Below are positions 10,604 through 22,319 of a DNA stretch of 64,000 bases, in pieces. The stretch comes from Galeruca laticollis (Eukaryota > Arthropoda > Insecta > Coleoptera > Chrysomelidae): positions 141,631,423 through 141,695,422 of the forward strand of contig OY998181.1 in the NCBI GenBank assembly GCA_963921935.1, written 5' to 3'. The notes below the pieces were generated by a model. That model was not told where the DNA came from. It saw only the letters and a program-made list of their open reading frames with translations, and did not search any database. The translations under genes were made by a program, and so were the position numbers. Position 1 is the first letter of the stretch. The number at the start of each line of letters is the position of its first letter.

Positions 10604-13592
10604 TAGGGATGTTCGATGATTATCGATATTCGATGATCATCGATATTTAAAGTTAAAACATCGATGTTTCAACATCGATGTCAAATACTACTAATATCGA
10701 AGACATCGATAGTCTAATATCACTAATAGAACATCGATAATGCAATATTTTATGGAAGGATAGGTAGGCATCAAACAACACGTTAATATGAATTGATAGT
10801 TGCCACTGTTACCAGCCTTATGATTTTCTTTTTCTACTCATTATAAAGATAAGATTTCGTCAAGAGAAAAGAGGTTTAGAAGGTAGAAAGACACACTTAG
10901 AAATTTTGATTGCAGCTTTAATAAATAGATGGGGCACGACACCGTTTAAAAGTAGATTACTTTTTTTTATTCATAAATGTAATTCATTGAATAATCGATA
11001 GGTTGATTTTTTATTCGGGGATTTTTTTGGTATTTCTGGGATTAACAGAAAACAGTAAAAATCTCAAATATAAGTAATGAAAAGCCAGTCGTCATCTTGA
11101 GTGATTGATATATCCAGGTTTTTGATAAGTAATAAGTTTTTTTTATTTAGTGCTGAAGCTTTTATTTAACCAATTTTTAAACGGTAAGAGAAATCAATAA
11201 AATTATTTTTATTAATTAAATAACAAAAAATAGCCAAAAATATCATTTCTTACAAAATTTAAAAATAGAATACCAAACGATATAGGTCGTTAATATGATA
11301 CTTTTTTTAGATAAATTAATAAGATGCCACCAAAAAGTAAATATTGGGAATATTTTGAAAATATTGATAACTCTCAAGCAAGATATCGTTCCTGCTCAAA
11401 AATTTTAAAAACTTGCGGAAACTCAACAAATTTAAGGCTACACATTGAAAAGATGCATCCTATATTATTAAAAAAAAGACAAAATGATGCTGAAACAGAT
11501 GAACCCGGATCTAAGAAGCTCCGTGCTGGGAATGAAAGTCCTACAACAGAAGAAAAGCAAATGCAGCCGCAGCCTTCTACAAGTTTCGCAACTTCGGCGC
11601 CAAGTTCAAGTTACATCGGTTCAGAAATCGAATCTGAATCTGAAAGTGTGAAAAGTGATACTAGCGGCACTAGCACTACTGCCTCTACTTCCAGAAATGT
11701 CTCTAAAATTAAAAGCTCATTCCAACCAACTTTTAGAAACATTCACGAGTATACTAAAACAGGTGCCAAAGGTGTTCGATTATCTGCTGCAATTCTCTAT
11801 ATGATTTGTAAAGACTCGCCACCTTTTCAAATTGTAGAAAATGAAGGCTTTCTTGAATTAATGAAAGTTGCTGCGCCTTTATACAAAGTGCCTTCAAGGT
11901 TTACATTTAAGAAGATGCTAGAAAATACATTTGAGGTAACTCAAAACTATTTTAAAAATAAATTGACAGTGAATAGTTGTACCCTTACTACAGGCGTATG
12001 GACTGAGACTATGCAAACTCGAAGTTTTCTTGGTGTCACTGTACATTTTTTTGATAACGATAAGCTGGAATCTGCTACTCTTGGAGTGTACGAGTTATCA
12101 GAACATCATACTGGTGAGTATATTTCTCAGATGTTACTAAAAACTACGGAAGAATGGGGAATTAACAATAGTAAAGTCTTGGCGGTAGTAACAGATGCAG
12201 GAGCTAATATGATAAAAGCCGTTGATCTAGCATTTGGTAAAAAAAGTCACATACCCTGTTTTGCTCACATGTTAAATTTAGTTGCCCAAAAATCGCTTGA
12301 GAAGACACAAAACCTACCTCAATTAATTTCAGCAATTAAAAAAATTGTTACTTGGTTTAAGCATAGCGTGATCGCAAGTGACGAATTGCGAAAAGAAGCA
12401 TCACTTAAACTAATTCAAGAAGTTTCCACTCGTTGGAATTCAACTTTCTACATGATAGAAAGATTTTGGAGCTACGAACCGCAATTAATAAAATTTTAAT
12501 TTGTCATGCTACGGCTCCTGCAATGATAACGGCCAAAGACATAGAAGACTTGAAAGAAATTACGGACATATTGCGTCCAATTGAATTAGCAACTCGCGAA
12601 ATTTGTGGACAAAAATATGTAACAAGCAGTAAAGTAATTCCGTTAACCAGGATGTTATCATTAAAAATATCTGGTTTAAAACCGAAAACAGCGGTTGGAA
12701 TAAACCTCCTAGAAAACATAATGAATGAAATAAAAAAAAGATTACTTCCAGCAGAATCCATTACAATTCTGGCTGTATCAATCTTATTGGACCCCAGGTT
12801 CAAAAACATCCACTTTCAAGACGCTGTGACATGTTCTAGAGCTATTAGAATTATAAAAGATTTAATGTTAATCCAAGAGACCGATAAATCTGAGCAAATA
12901 GACGTAACTAAAGAAACTTATTCGAAAGCTGACAAAGATGAATTTAATTTATGGAATGAACATTATAAAATTGTTGAAGAAAAACAAACGTTACCTCATC
13001 AAAGTGAAGTAGGTGATATGCCTTCAGAATTTAGCTTTTATTTAAAAAGCCCCCTAAGTGATTTGAAGTAGGAACCTTTAGAAATTTGGAGCCATGGAAT
13101 TGGTTCCTCGTTTCCCAAAATGAAACCGGTTGCGATAAAATATTTATCTTGTATTGCAACTTCCACGCCATCGGAAAGACTGTTTTCCAAAGCAGGAATT
13201 ACATTAACCCAGCAAAGAAACAGACTGAAAGGACAATTACTTTCAAAATTATTATTTATGCAGTCTGTTGATAAGAAATTTTGGGATTTTTAAATTGTAT
13301 TATTTTTATTAAGTTTAGGCACAAACTTTTTTATTTTACTTTATAGTTTATAGTAGTTTTCTAGAAATGGTTTTTTTATTTTTATTTGTTATTTTCATTT
13401 CTTTATTTCCTAGTCTATGCATATTTAAATAAACATTTTATAGTATTGTTATTTCAATTTCTTTTTACTTTTATCCATTCTTACAAAAACATCGATGTTG
13501 CTTAACGTCGATAAATGAAGTTCGGGTTATCGATTTTTGCCTATCTGATGTCAATATCAACATCGATTATTTTTCAAAAACGCACATCCCTA
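10604..13592 (+). mobile_element. Complete-ended hAT transposon with perfect 8-bp duplication ATTATCAT
   Basis: The ends are TAGGGATGTTCG at 10604 and ...CGCACATCCCTA ending at 13592. The identical 8-mer ATTATCAT flanks it at 10596-10603 and 13593-13600. Subterminal regions on both sides are packed with 'CATCGAT'-type motifs (10610-10740 and 13490-13570), plausible transposase binding sites. The host sequence 'aataatcgacaccctt' appears on both flanks, which shows insertion into the pogo element around it. One nearly intact transposase gene lies between the ends. Confidence 0.93.
11324..13293 (+). pseudogene. BED-finger hAT transposase, one frameshift and one stop from full length
   Basis: The frame from ATG 11324 runs 391 codons and shifts by one base near 12480. 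It then continues in the other frame to a lone TAG at 13069-13071, after which the same frame reads to a stop at 13293. Order: BED-like finger (residues about 15-45), Ser-rich linker (75-125), RNase H-like core with 'VVTDAGANMIKA' and 'CFAHMLNLVAQ', and the C-terminal dimerisation block 'SERLFSKAGITLTQQRNRLK' near 13170. Two key residues look lost. The finger's first Cys is Tyr ('ARYRSC'), and the usual first catalytic Asp of the 'TTDxWTS' box is Gly ('TTGVWTE'). The enzyme is therefore probably inactive even apart from the two breaks. Confidence 0.9.
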
Positions 13593-13715
13593 ATTATCAT
13601 CACTCCAATAATCGACACCCTTAAACCAGTTATTATCACCCCAGTAATCGACACATGAAATCAAAAATATCTATTTGTAAAGTAAATACAAGATTGTTAA
13701 TAAAATATGGTATTT

Positions 13716-15956
13716 TTAGGATTCGAAAATGTTTACAGGTGAAGAAAATACATATTTAAGTCTGTCTCCAACATTTTGCATTTCAGGTTGGGGTAGCTTT
13801 TTTAAAATATCTTCTTGTTTTATAACAAAAATATCATTTTCTACCATCTTAAATACCGTTTTATTTTCGTTTATGCATTTTAGAGACATAACTTCAATTT
13901 CACCAAAAGGAAATTTTCTCTGAATAACACAAACATACCTATAATGGGTAGTTTTTCTACTTCCACCTAAATATTGAACAAGCAAATAATCACCAATATT
14001 ATGATCTTCATTATCATCAGTATCTTCATTAGCTAGACCATTTTCTTGAATCACCGATTGTTCAATATCTGAGATATCGTCTAGACTGTCACCGCTCTCC
14101 TCCCAGACTTCTTCTTCTTCGCTAGAATCTTTTTGTACTATTTGTCTTTTCTTTTCCCAGTATTTTCTGGTTTATTCTTTTTTTAGCTTCTCTTGCCTTG
14201 GCTCCGTTTTCCTTTTCCTCAAGTTTTCTCTTCTTTTCTATTTCATTCTTTTTATGATAATTCTGCCAAGCTTCGGAAGTGATAGCAGCAGGAACTTTTT
14301 CCTTGTATCTCTCTTTCTTGACAGTCTTTGTTTCCTCTGGCCAAAAGAGAGCCCTCTTAAAAGGAGTTGGAACGTTATTTTGAAGCATGGACATGGGAGT
14401 TTTTTTTGGAGGATTAACAAATTGCATCAGCTTTAGGGAGTGGTGTTACGGGTGGTGTTTGTATAGATTGTATGTTGATTTTACTTGTTGATGGTGCACT
14501 GTCGGTTTCCTCAACTGTGAGGCTTTTGGACTCTTGGTTCAATATAATTTCAGCTAATTGATCCTCATTTCCATCTGTTGATGGATGGTCTATTTGATTT
14601 TCAGTTCGTTTTATTTCCATTTTTTATTTTCTCCATACTTCAAACTTTGACGTATGCTCAACTTGACCTTTCCAGTCTTCATTTTCTGTATTTTGTAAAA
14701 ATAGAATTAGACAAGTTCGTGGGATCAAACTTTCCAAAATTTCTAGTTTCTCTTTTAATTTTAGACTATCCATAATATTAAAATTATGATTTGAAGAAGA
14801 TATTTTTGAAAATTTTACACTGTCTGCCGAAAAGGAACCAGACCACAAGCTTTAAATCCATTTTTCACTGTATTTTTTGTTATAGCACTTAAGGCAGATT
14901 CAAGAAGTTTGGCAAAGTGCTCTTTACGTAACCTTTCTCCATAATTCTCCACATGAAATTGTCTTACTGCCTTTTTCCAAAAGCTTTTCAGTGGCCTGAA
15001 CACTGCTACGTCCATTGGTTGGATGAGATGGGTAGAATTTGGAAACAAGGCTATAATTTCTATTTGGTGTTTGGTACAGAAATCTGATAGATGATAAGTT
15101 AAGTGAGAAACATGTCCATCAATAAAAAGTATTATTGGTCTCTCAATTTGTTTCTTGTCCAACCAAGGTACAAAAACATTAGTTATGTATTCGTAAAATG
15201 TGGCGCCACACATCCAGCCCATTTCAGAGCGGCCTAGTCCCCAGTCCTTATTTACACTTGCAGCTATGTGACCGGGAATCCTTTCATATTTAAAAATTAT
15301 CATAGGTGGAGCAAAATCACCCTCTCCATTAGCTGTTACCAGTACCGTCAGATTCTCTTTATCGTCATTTGTTCCAGCCATATAAATGGACTTGTCTCCT
15401 TTTTTTGCAAGAACCTTTTCCCCTTTTGGCTGAAGAAAGAAAGCACTTTCATCTGCATTAAATACCCGCTTAGGATCTTCAGTAATTTTTATCAAATTTT
15501 TGGAAATCAAATATTCTTGGATTTCCTTAAACCAACGTCTAATTTGTGATTCTGTTACGTTCTCCCTTGCAGGAGTTAAATTTTGAGCAATCCTTGTACT
15601 GATCTGGGGATGTCGTTTCAGAAAAGCTGCAAACCATTCTTTTCCTGGTCTTCCATCTGTAAAAGGTGTCTGCTTTTTTTTTGCTTTATTATCATCTGCA
15701 CACTGTCCATGAGTTGCTCTCTCGTAACAGGTTGATGCTTTTGTGCCAGTAACAAAATCCACTCCTCTTCTACAGGGCTTAGTATCGAAGGTGGGCCCAT
15801 CTTACAAGATATGGGGGTTCTTCCCATTTTTTTATCCAGGAGAGTTGTCCTAGGTACATTATATAATTTTACTGCAGTTGCAACTGGCATGCCTTGTATA
15901 ACTGCCTGCAGGGCTAAATCCATTTGATTTTGAGAATATCCTCGCTTTGGCGCCAT
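13716..15956 (-). pseudogene. Pogo-type transposase (CENP-B-like HTH + DDE_1 + long C-terminal tail), frameshifted
   Basis: The ATG at 15956 opens 'MAPKRGYSQNQMDLALQAV', a psq/CENP-B-style DNA-binding start. A frameshift in a run of T near 15670 moves into the frame that holds the DDE domain to 14815. The catalytic Asp residues are visible in 'VFNADESAFF', 'LFIDGHVSHL' and 'LIQPMDVAVF'; the last two are 35 residues apart. Further frame changes near 14830, 14420 and 14120 lead through a Lys/Glu-rich segment (14427-14122) and an acidic part to a final compact block at 14054-13716 ('IGDYLLVQYLGG'). The same layout with a similar tail is intact in the element at 31991-35414. This copy is dead. 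Confidence 0.87.
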
Positions 15957-16720
15957 CCTTCTATAAAAAATGTATGTGTTAATCCATATTAAAGCATGTC
16001 GACCACTGGAATTCAAAGAACCCGGTAATCGACAGAACTGTCGATAACTAGGATGCATTGATGTTGAGTGGTTCCTATTTTCGACACCCCCCAAAATCAG
16101 AGATTAGGTTAGAAGTGAAGCAGGGTCTACATGAAAACGAATGTAACAAACTTTAATAATACCTAACAGAGTGAATATTCAATGCAAATAGTTTTTCGAA
16201 CAGCTGAAATATTTTTTTAAAGTTTTTACTTACCTTAACAAAACTTTTTAGAAAATATTTAACCTCACACCTCAAACACTATTTCCGTCATTTTGAGAGG
16301 CAAATGTAAACACGCTGACGCTTCCACAAATTACAGGGTTGCCAGTTGACGTAAATTTTCAAATGAACACAGAAAAAGTAATAAAATGTAAACCGTTTTC
16401 TTATTTTTAAAGTTTGAAAGTGGGAGTGTCGATTATTGGTCCCATGTCGAAAACTGGTGCTTTTACCTTAAGGCAGTATTTAAATTTTCGCAAAGAATTA
16501 ACCAAAACATTTGTCGCATGATTCTTTATTACAGAATTAAAAATACAACGTAATATGTTGTTTTCATTCAGGAAAAAAATACGAAAAGTGGAAAAATACA
16601 AGAAAATGTTATTCGCTATTCTAACAGTTTTTTAAGGTAGCTCAAAAATATAATTGTAGTACATAGAGTAACAAGTTTTAACATTATAATAACAGTAGGA
16701 ACATCAACAAAAATGGCTTT

Positions 16721-18100
16721 TTATTCGTTCTCGGGATCAAAATCTAATGATCCATCAACATCATCACCTACAATGTTTTCATAGAACCGTTTGGCATCTG
16801 AAGGAATAAGATCCAACAAAGATTTTATGTCATTTAACTTTGCAGGAGATACTGGTTTTCCTTCAGGCCATAAAACATTGAGGCTAGACGAAAAAGTGAA
16901 GGTGGAAGAAGTTCCTCTTCTTAAAAGCTGCTTTTTGGCAATGTCTACTTCTTGCTTGATCCCTTGATGTTCTGTACTGAAAAAAATCATAAATGGTTTT
17001 TCTTTCAACATCGATATTTCTCTAGTACTGAACTTATTAACGGAATCGTCATTTATATCTTTTTTTTCTGTTTACTATATTTTTTTAAATCTTGGCAACA
17101 CCCACAAAATCATGTTTTTCCAAAATACATGTTTTTAGTTTGTTACGTTTCCGGTAGCTTTTCATGACTTGACGTAATCATTCAGTGTATAAAGTCTCTT
17201 TTGATACTTCAGCATGGTAATTTTTTCAATCTTTGGAATATCTTCCATGATAGCCTTAGGAATCATTACTATTTTTTATATTTCGATTTTGGCCTCCACA
17301 ACTATCGGACCACAAAATTAGTTCTGTTACATCTGGACTAAGATTGTCTTTCAAATGCTTTCTTAAAATAGATCTAACTTCTTGAGCACCTTTGCCTGCT
17401 ACACCTTCGATCCACATATAACAAAAGCCCTGACCAGTTTTACCAGAATGGACACCACCATTGTATAACCACATTTTACACTTGTAGTATACTATATTAG
17501 TGGGTATTCTGGACAATGGCAAAGTTTTCTCTAAATCAAAAGTGAATACTTCTAATGATTCCGTAGTCTTTGCTCTTTCTAGATCAGAATTCATAAAATT
17601 TCTGACTTCTTCAGCCTATTTTTGATGCATACCTCTTTCGTTTTCCATTTTGTTTTTTTCTTCTAATGATTTACAATCTCGAATCTTTACATCTAAATTA
17701 TCACATTTATTACTTGTGTCTTTTTTGGTTTTTTTTCTTTGAAGATTGAAATCATAAAATATGCGCTTGTATCTTCAAAAAGAAACTGGGTTTTGGTCCT
17801 AATTTTCATCTTTGTATAGACTAAACATAACTTCCAAAGTTGTATCAGGATTTAGAAACTGCCTAATTGAACTATTTCTGCAATAATGAGATTGATATTT
17901 TGGAAATTTCTCTATATCCTCTATTACTTTCTGTTTTCGTCCTTGCGACAATTTCTTACGATTGTTTCTCCTACCTCTGTTATAATATCTTGTGAAGATA
18001 CTTTCTTTAGGTATCTGTCAGTCCTTGCCGAGGAAATGTTCAATGTTTCTATAAACATCTTTGAAACAGAATACTGCATGGGAAGTGAAACTTTGTAATG
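16721..18100 (-). pseudogene. DUF7869-like protein, broken copy
   Basis: The minus strand reads in pieces from about 18090 to 16721: 'FPKYQSHYCR' near 17900, 'YKRIFYDFNLQ' and a Cys/Asp segment near 17720, then a 112-codon stretch at 17594-17256. That stretch contains 'YYKCKMWLYNGG', 'CYMWIEGVAGKGAQEV' and 'LWSDSCGGQNRN'. A last piece at 17011-16721 has 'NVLWPEGKPVSPAKLNDIKS', the usual C-terminal WP box. This order matches the uncharacterised, multi-copy DUF7869 proteins of arthropods, whose core looks like a nuclease or transposase fold; no activity is established that I know of. Stops and frameshifts separate the pieces, and 17012-17255 is not readable. The family label comes from pattern memory only. 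Confidence 0.65.
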
Positions 18101-18402
18101 TGGAAATGAAAATGGGAATGGGTAGAAATTGATTTTTAGTGAAATAATATTGTTTCTTTAAGACAAACTTTATTAACATTGCTTACAATTTACAATTGAT
18201 GCATCTTTTAATTATCATTTTCGAGTGGAGAAATATATAACATTTACAATGAGATTATGATAACTAACTGGCCTGTAACAGGTATACTACACGCATGCGC
18301 TCGAGTGCCACGCATTCACTGTGGCTCTGTCTCTTTCTATTCCCTCTCCCCAGGAGCGTTGAACGTTTAACGCAACAGTGCTTTCATACCCCTTCCATAG
18401 TA

Positions 18403-18930
18403 GCGTTAAACGTTTAACGCAACCTTGTTGGAAATCGCATTAGAAATTTCACTTTCACAGTCCTCATATTAGCATAAAACAATCAAAATTTATTGGGCAG
18501 TCCTTGCATAAGTATAAAAGAATCAAAATTTATAGGACAGTCCTCGTATCAGCATAAAATAATCAAAACTTATTGGGACAGTCCTCGTAAAAGTATAAAA
18601 AAAATCAAAATTTATTGGACAGACCTCATATCAGTATAAAATAATCAAACTTATGGGACATTCGTCATATCAAAATTTATTGGACAATCCTCGTATCATC
18701 ATAAAATAATCAAAACGTATTGGACAGTCCTCGTATAGTAATAAAAGTATCAAAATGTATTGGGTAGTCCTCGTAAAAGTATAAAAGAATTAAAATTTAT
18801 TGAACACTCTTATAATCATATAAGTATTAAAATTTATTGGACAGTCCTCGTATCAGCATAAATTAATCACAACATTAAAAGTTTAACACAACCTTGTTGG
18901 AAGTCGCATTAGAAGTTTCACTTCAACAAA
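18403..18930. repeat. Minisatellite of ~41-bp units inside a duplicated flank
   Basis: About ten degenerate units containing 'acagtcctcgtatcagcata' and 'aatcaaaatttattgg' fill 18459-18870. The same flank, 'taacgcaaccttgttgga' with 'gtcgcattagaa' or a close variant, lies on both sides (18408-18455 and 18882-18925). The array may thus have expanded inside a duplicated block. Another pair of 'cgtttaacgcaac' words lies just upstream at 18365-18425. No coding potential is seen. Confidence 0.8.
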
Positions 18931-19139
18931 CTTCTTTATCTGTCAGTTTATATATTATTGTATACGATCTTTTTGTAGAATTTTTGTTTCTTTTTATTTT
19001 CACTGGTACAACTTTCACACAAGACTTTACATAAAGGCATTTCGCTGAAAAATCAGCCAAATTCCAAAACTTTCTGAACTCGTTCTCTTTCGAGTAAAGT
19101 AACTTTTTCGTGGCACTTGTCCTTTACACCGATAATCTA

Positions 19140-19665
19140 CAAATTGTAGAGGTGTCACTAATTTGTATTTCTCACTAAAATATGCTTGATTGGTTTGACA
19201 GTTCCTTTTTCATGTTTCTCTCGATTGATTTGGATACCTACTTTTGCGACCTTTTTTAGGTCTTCCTCTCCTTTCGTTCTTCATTGGTTCTTCACTTCTG
19301 TTTTCATCGTTATTTTCATCACTTTGCTCTATTAGGTCTCTTTCAGAATTGCCTTGCTTTTCTTGCCTACTAGTTCCTTGTATTTTATCTTAAGTAGCTT
19401 TATCTTGTTCTTCATTAATCTCTTCAAGTACAATCGATTCTTTGCTCATAGTACCATATTTTTCCTAGGTAGTGAAATATTCCCGTGCAGAATTGCCTTG
19501 CTCTTCCTTATTAGTTTCTTCTGATCTGTCTTGAATGGACTTTTGTGACCAATCTTCACTAGTCTTTGGTACATCCTGAATAATGTCTCGCTGTCCTTGT
19601 CCTACTTTAGCGGTTTTATCTAGATGCCCTACATAAATTACAGGAAATCTATCATCTTCAACCAT
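19140..19665 (-). pseudogene. Unidentified acidic protein remnant with AT-hook-like GRPKK
   Basis: A 66-codon minus-strand frame (19665-19465) rich in Asp, Glu, Lys and Gln is followed, after stops, by more of the same composition. It ends in a basic 'ERRGRPKKGRKSRYP' segment near 19260 that resembles an AT-hook. The texture is like the linker or tail of a retroelement polyprotein, but I cannot identify the family. At least three in-frame stops are present. It could also be chance reading of a purine-rich strand. Confidence 0.3.
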
Positions 19666-19824
19666 TGCTACAATCTAGAGATGTGTCATGATTTCACAGG
19701 AACTGGTTTTGTTACTGCTTATTTGGTTCTTTATCATGTTATTTTTCCTCTCCTATTCATTAACCATGTCGTTTGATAAACCATTATATGTGAATATCTT
19801 GTACCTATTTGTAATACCTTAAGG

Positions 19825-22191
19825 CAGCAATGTCAAACATGCGGCCCACTGAGCATTTTCCTGCGGCCCCGAATCAATTTTGAAAACAGCCATATAATGC
19901 GGCCCGCGAGCCTGTTAAAAACACCGAAAATATAGTACTGTGATGATGAACTAAGATGCGCGCTCAACCTAAAAGCCTGGCTTATTCCGGAAAGTTCTAT
20001 CGCGCGAGAACACAGATGACGCTACCTGAACATTCTGGAAAGAACTGTCGAGAAATCACAATCCGTATATAAGCCAATACCGCTCGATTGAGTTCAGTTG
20101 TTCAGTCAGTTATGAGTCAGTTGCGTACTTATTGTTACAACACGTAACAGTACTTATTGTTATTTATTTCGGATAAAGTTTTTAACATGTCTGTTTCAAA
20201 ATCAAGTGGAAGTAAGAGGAAACTTGGAGATAGCATCGTATCTTTCAAGAAAAGTGGGAATTAGAGTTTTTTTGCTGTGAAGTGAAAGACAAAATTATTT
20301 GCTTGATTTGTAACAGTACAGTCGGTGTCCCAAAATTATATAATATAAAACGTTACTATGATAGTCATAAAACTAAGTTTGACAAGTATACAGGCATGAT
20401 TAGAAACGAAAAGTTAAAAGAGTTAAAATCACGGTTAAAAGATCAACAGCTTATGTTTACACGTCCAAAGCAAGAAAATGAATCTGCCGTTCAAGCGAGC
20501 TACGTACTGTCGGAGTTGATCGCAAAACACTCAAAACCATTTGTTGAAGGTTAATTTATAAAAGAGTGCCTTGTAAGGGCCGCGGAAATTGTAAGTCCCG
20601 GGAGCGTGAAGGCTTTTCAAAATATATCCTTGTCCCGAAATACTGTCGCTGAAAGAGTTACCGAGTTGACTGCCAATATAAGCGAACAGATAAAAACAAA
20701 ATCAGACTCTTTCATTGCATTTTCTATTGCCTGTGACGAAAGTACAGATGTGTGTGGTGTGGCGCAACTCGCTGTTTTTCTTCGTGCTTTTGATAGAGAT
20801 ATCAACGTTTATGAAGAATTACTGGAATTAGTACCATTGCATGATACAGCAACTGGGGAGGATATTTTCAATGCTGTTTATGGACTTCTGCAAAAGTACA
20901 ATTTAGATTTGTCAAAACTGTATTCCGTTGCAACAGACGGAGCTCCTTCAATGACTGGAGTAAATAATGGCTTCATTAAAATATTACGAACAAATATCAG
21001 AGAAACGGGCAGTGACAAACCAGATTTTTATCATGTTCATTGCATAATCCACCAAGAAGTTTTATGCTCAAAAGTGATCAAGTTGGAAAGCGTTTTAAAG
21101 TCAGTAAAAAAAATGGTAAACTTCATAAGGTCACGTGGCTTGAATCAGCGACAGTTTTCTGCGTTTTTACGTGATTTAGAAAGTGAGTACACTGGTTTAC
21201 CTTATTATGCAGAAGTGCGATGGCTTTCGTGTTCTATGGTTCTCGATCGGTTTTGGAAACTCAAAGAAGAAATACGCCTTTTCATGGAAGTGAAAGAACA
21301 AGATGTCAGCTTATTATCCGACGTACCTTTTTTACAAGATCTTTCATTTATGGTAGACATCACAAAACACTTGTCGGACTTAAATACGAAATTGCAAGGA
21401 CCACATCAAGTTATAACAGATATGCATGATCATGTTAAAGCTTTTAAGTGTAAGATGATGCTGTGGAAAAACCAGTTAGCGGTGGATAATCTGTCACATT
21501 TTCCGACTTGCAAGGCGTATCAGGAAAGTACAAGTGGCCCAATATCATACAAAATGTATACAGAAAAAATGGGAAGCCTTCTGTCAGAATTTGAAAAGCG
21601 TTTTCAGGATTTTAAGTCCCAAGAAAACAATTTTTCTTCATTTATTGGTCTTTTCACTATCGATATTGATAAAGTTCCACCTCACTTGCAGATGGAAGTG
21701 ATTGAGATTCAGTGTCAAACCCATTTAAAAGAAAAATTTGATAGTGTTGGTACATTCGAATTTTATAAGTACTTGCCTTTTCAATACCAAGAAATGAGAA
21801 AACTTGCCTGTAAAATCCTGTCAATGTTTGGAAGTACCTATAAGTGTGAACAATTATTTTCTTTGATGAAAGGAAACAAATCTCCCGCAAGATCGCGATT
21901 GACGGACGCACACTTGGACGCAGTTTTAAAAGTTATTTCCGCCGATAAATTCACGCCACAACTTAATTAAAGACAAAAGATGTCGAATATCTGGCAAAAG
22001 AAATTAATGTTTGTAAGTTTTTGTAATGTCCTTTGTATTGGAAATTTAATAAATATACTTCTTACATAATCGTACTTTTTTTCGTTAAGATTTTCAGTAG
22101 TTTGTCTTCTTTAAGATTAGGTTTTGCGGCCCACCTAGTCTATGGTCTTCATGCTTTTGGCCAACCAGTGACTTTGAGTTTGACATGGCTG
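19825..22191 (+). mobile_element. hAT transposon (GTF2IRD2/ZBED-like) with perfect palindromic 8-bp duplication CCTTAAGG
   Basis: The left end CAGCAATGTCAAACATGCGG (19825) and the right end ...GAGTTTGACATGGCTG (ending 22191) are imperfect inverted repeats of the 'CAG..GTCAAAC' Charlie type. CCTTAAGG flanks both sides (19817-19824 and 22192-22199). Blocks of 'GCGGCCC' lie just inside each end (19856-19906 and 22127-22135). Length is 2367 bases with one gene. The unbroken duplication and short decay suggest a fairly recent insertion. Confidence 0.93.
20187..21970 (+). pseudogene. GTF2IRD2/ZBED5-like hAT transposase, nearly intact
   Basis: The start at 20187 gives 'MSVSKSSGSKRKLGDSIV'. One frameshift near 20255 enters the BED-like finger ('CEVKDKIICLICNS', with later His) in the frame that runs to a single TAA at 20552-20554. 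The same frame then continues for 454 codons to 21970. Visible are 'IACDESTDVCGVAQLAVFLR' (first catalytic Asp), 'VATDGAPSMTG' (second Asp) and the C-terminal dimerisation region ('FGSTYKCEQLFSLMKGN', then 'RSRLTDAHLDAVL'). Length and layout match full-length transposases of the group that gave rise to vertebrate GTF2IRD2 and ZBED5-type proteins. Only one shift and one stop separate it from an open frame; its own element ends surround it. Confidence 0.88.
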
Positions 22192-22319
22192 CCTTAAGGG
22201 ATAGCACTTTGTATCAGCACTGCTGTATGCTATCCCTTTTTTGTAGATAAATTGAAAAATCTATTTGTTAATTTTTATTGTACCTACTTAATTCTGCAAA
22301 TAAAATGATTATTATATAC

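Larger units (their letters stand above)
10506..16468 (-). mobile_element. Pogo/Tigger-type DNA transposon carrying a nested hAT
   Basis: The left end AGGTAAAAGCACCAGTCTTC (10506) and the right end ...AAAACTGGTGCTTTTACCT (ending 16468) are inverted copies. Each is bordered by TA (10504-10505 and 16469-16470), the pogo target duplication. Short subterminal motifs of the type 'AATCGACACCC' recur inside both ends. Its transposase (13716-15956, minus) is broken. Positions 10604-13592 are a separate hAT inserted into the right-hand noncoding part; without it the element is about 2.97 kb. Confidence 0.9.
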
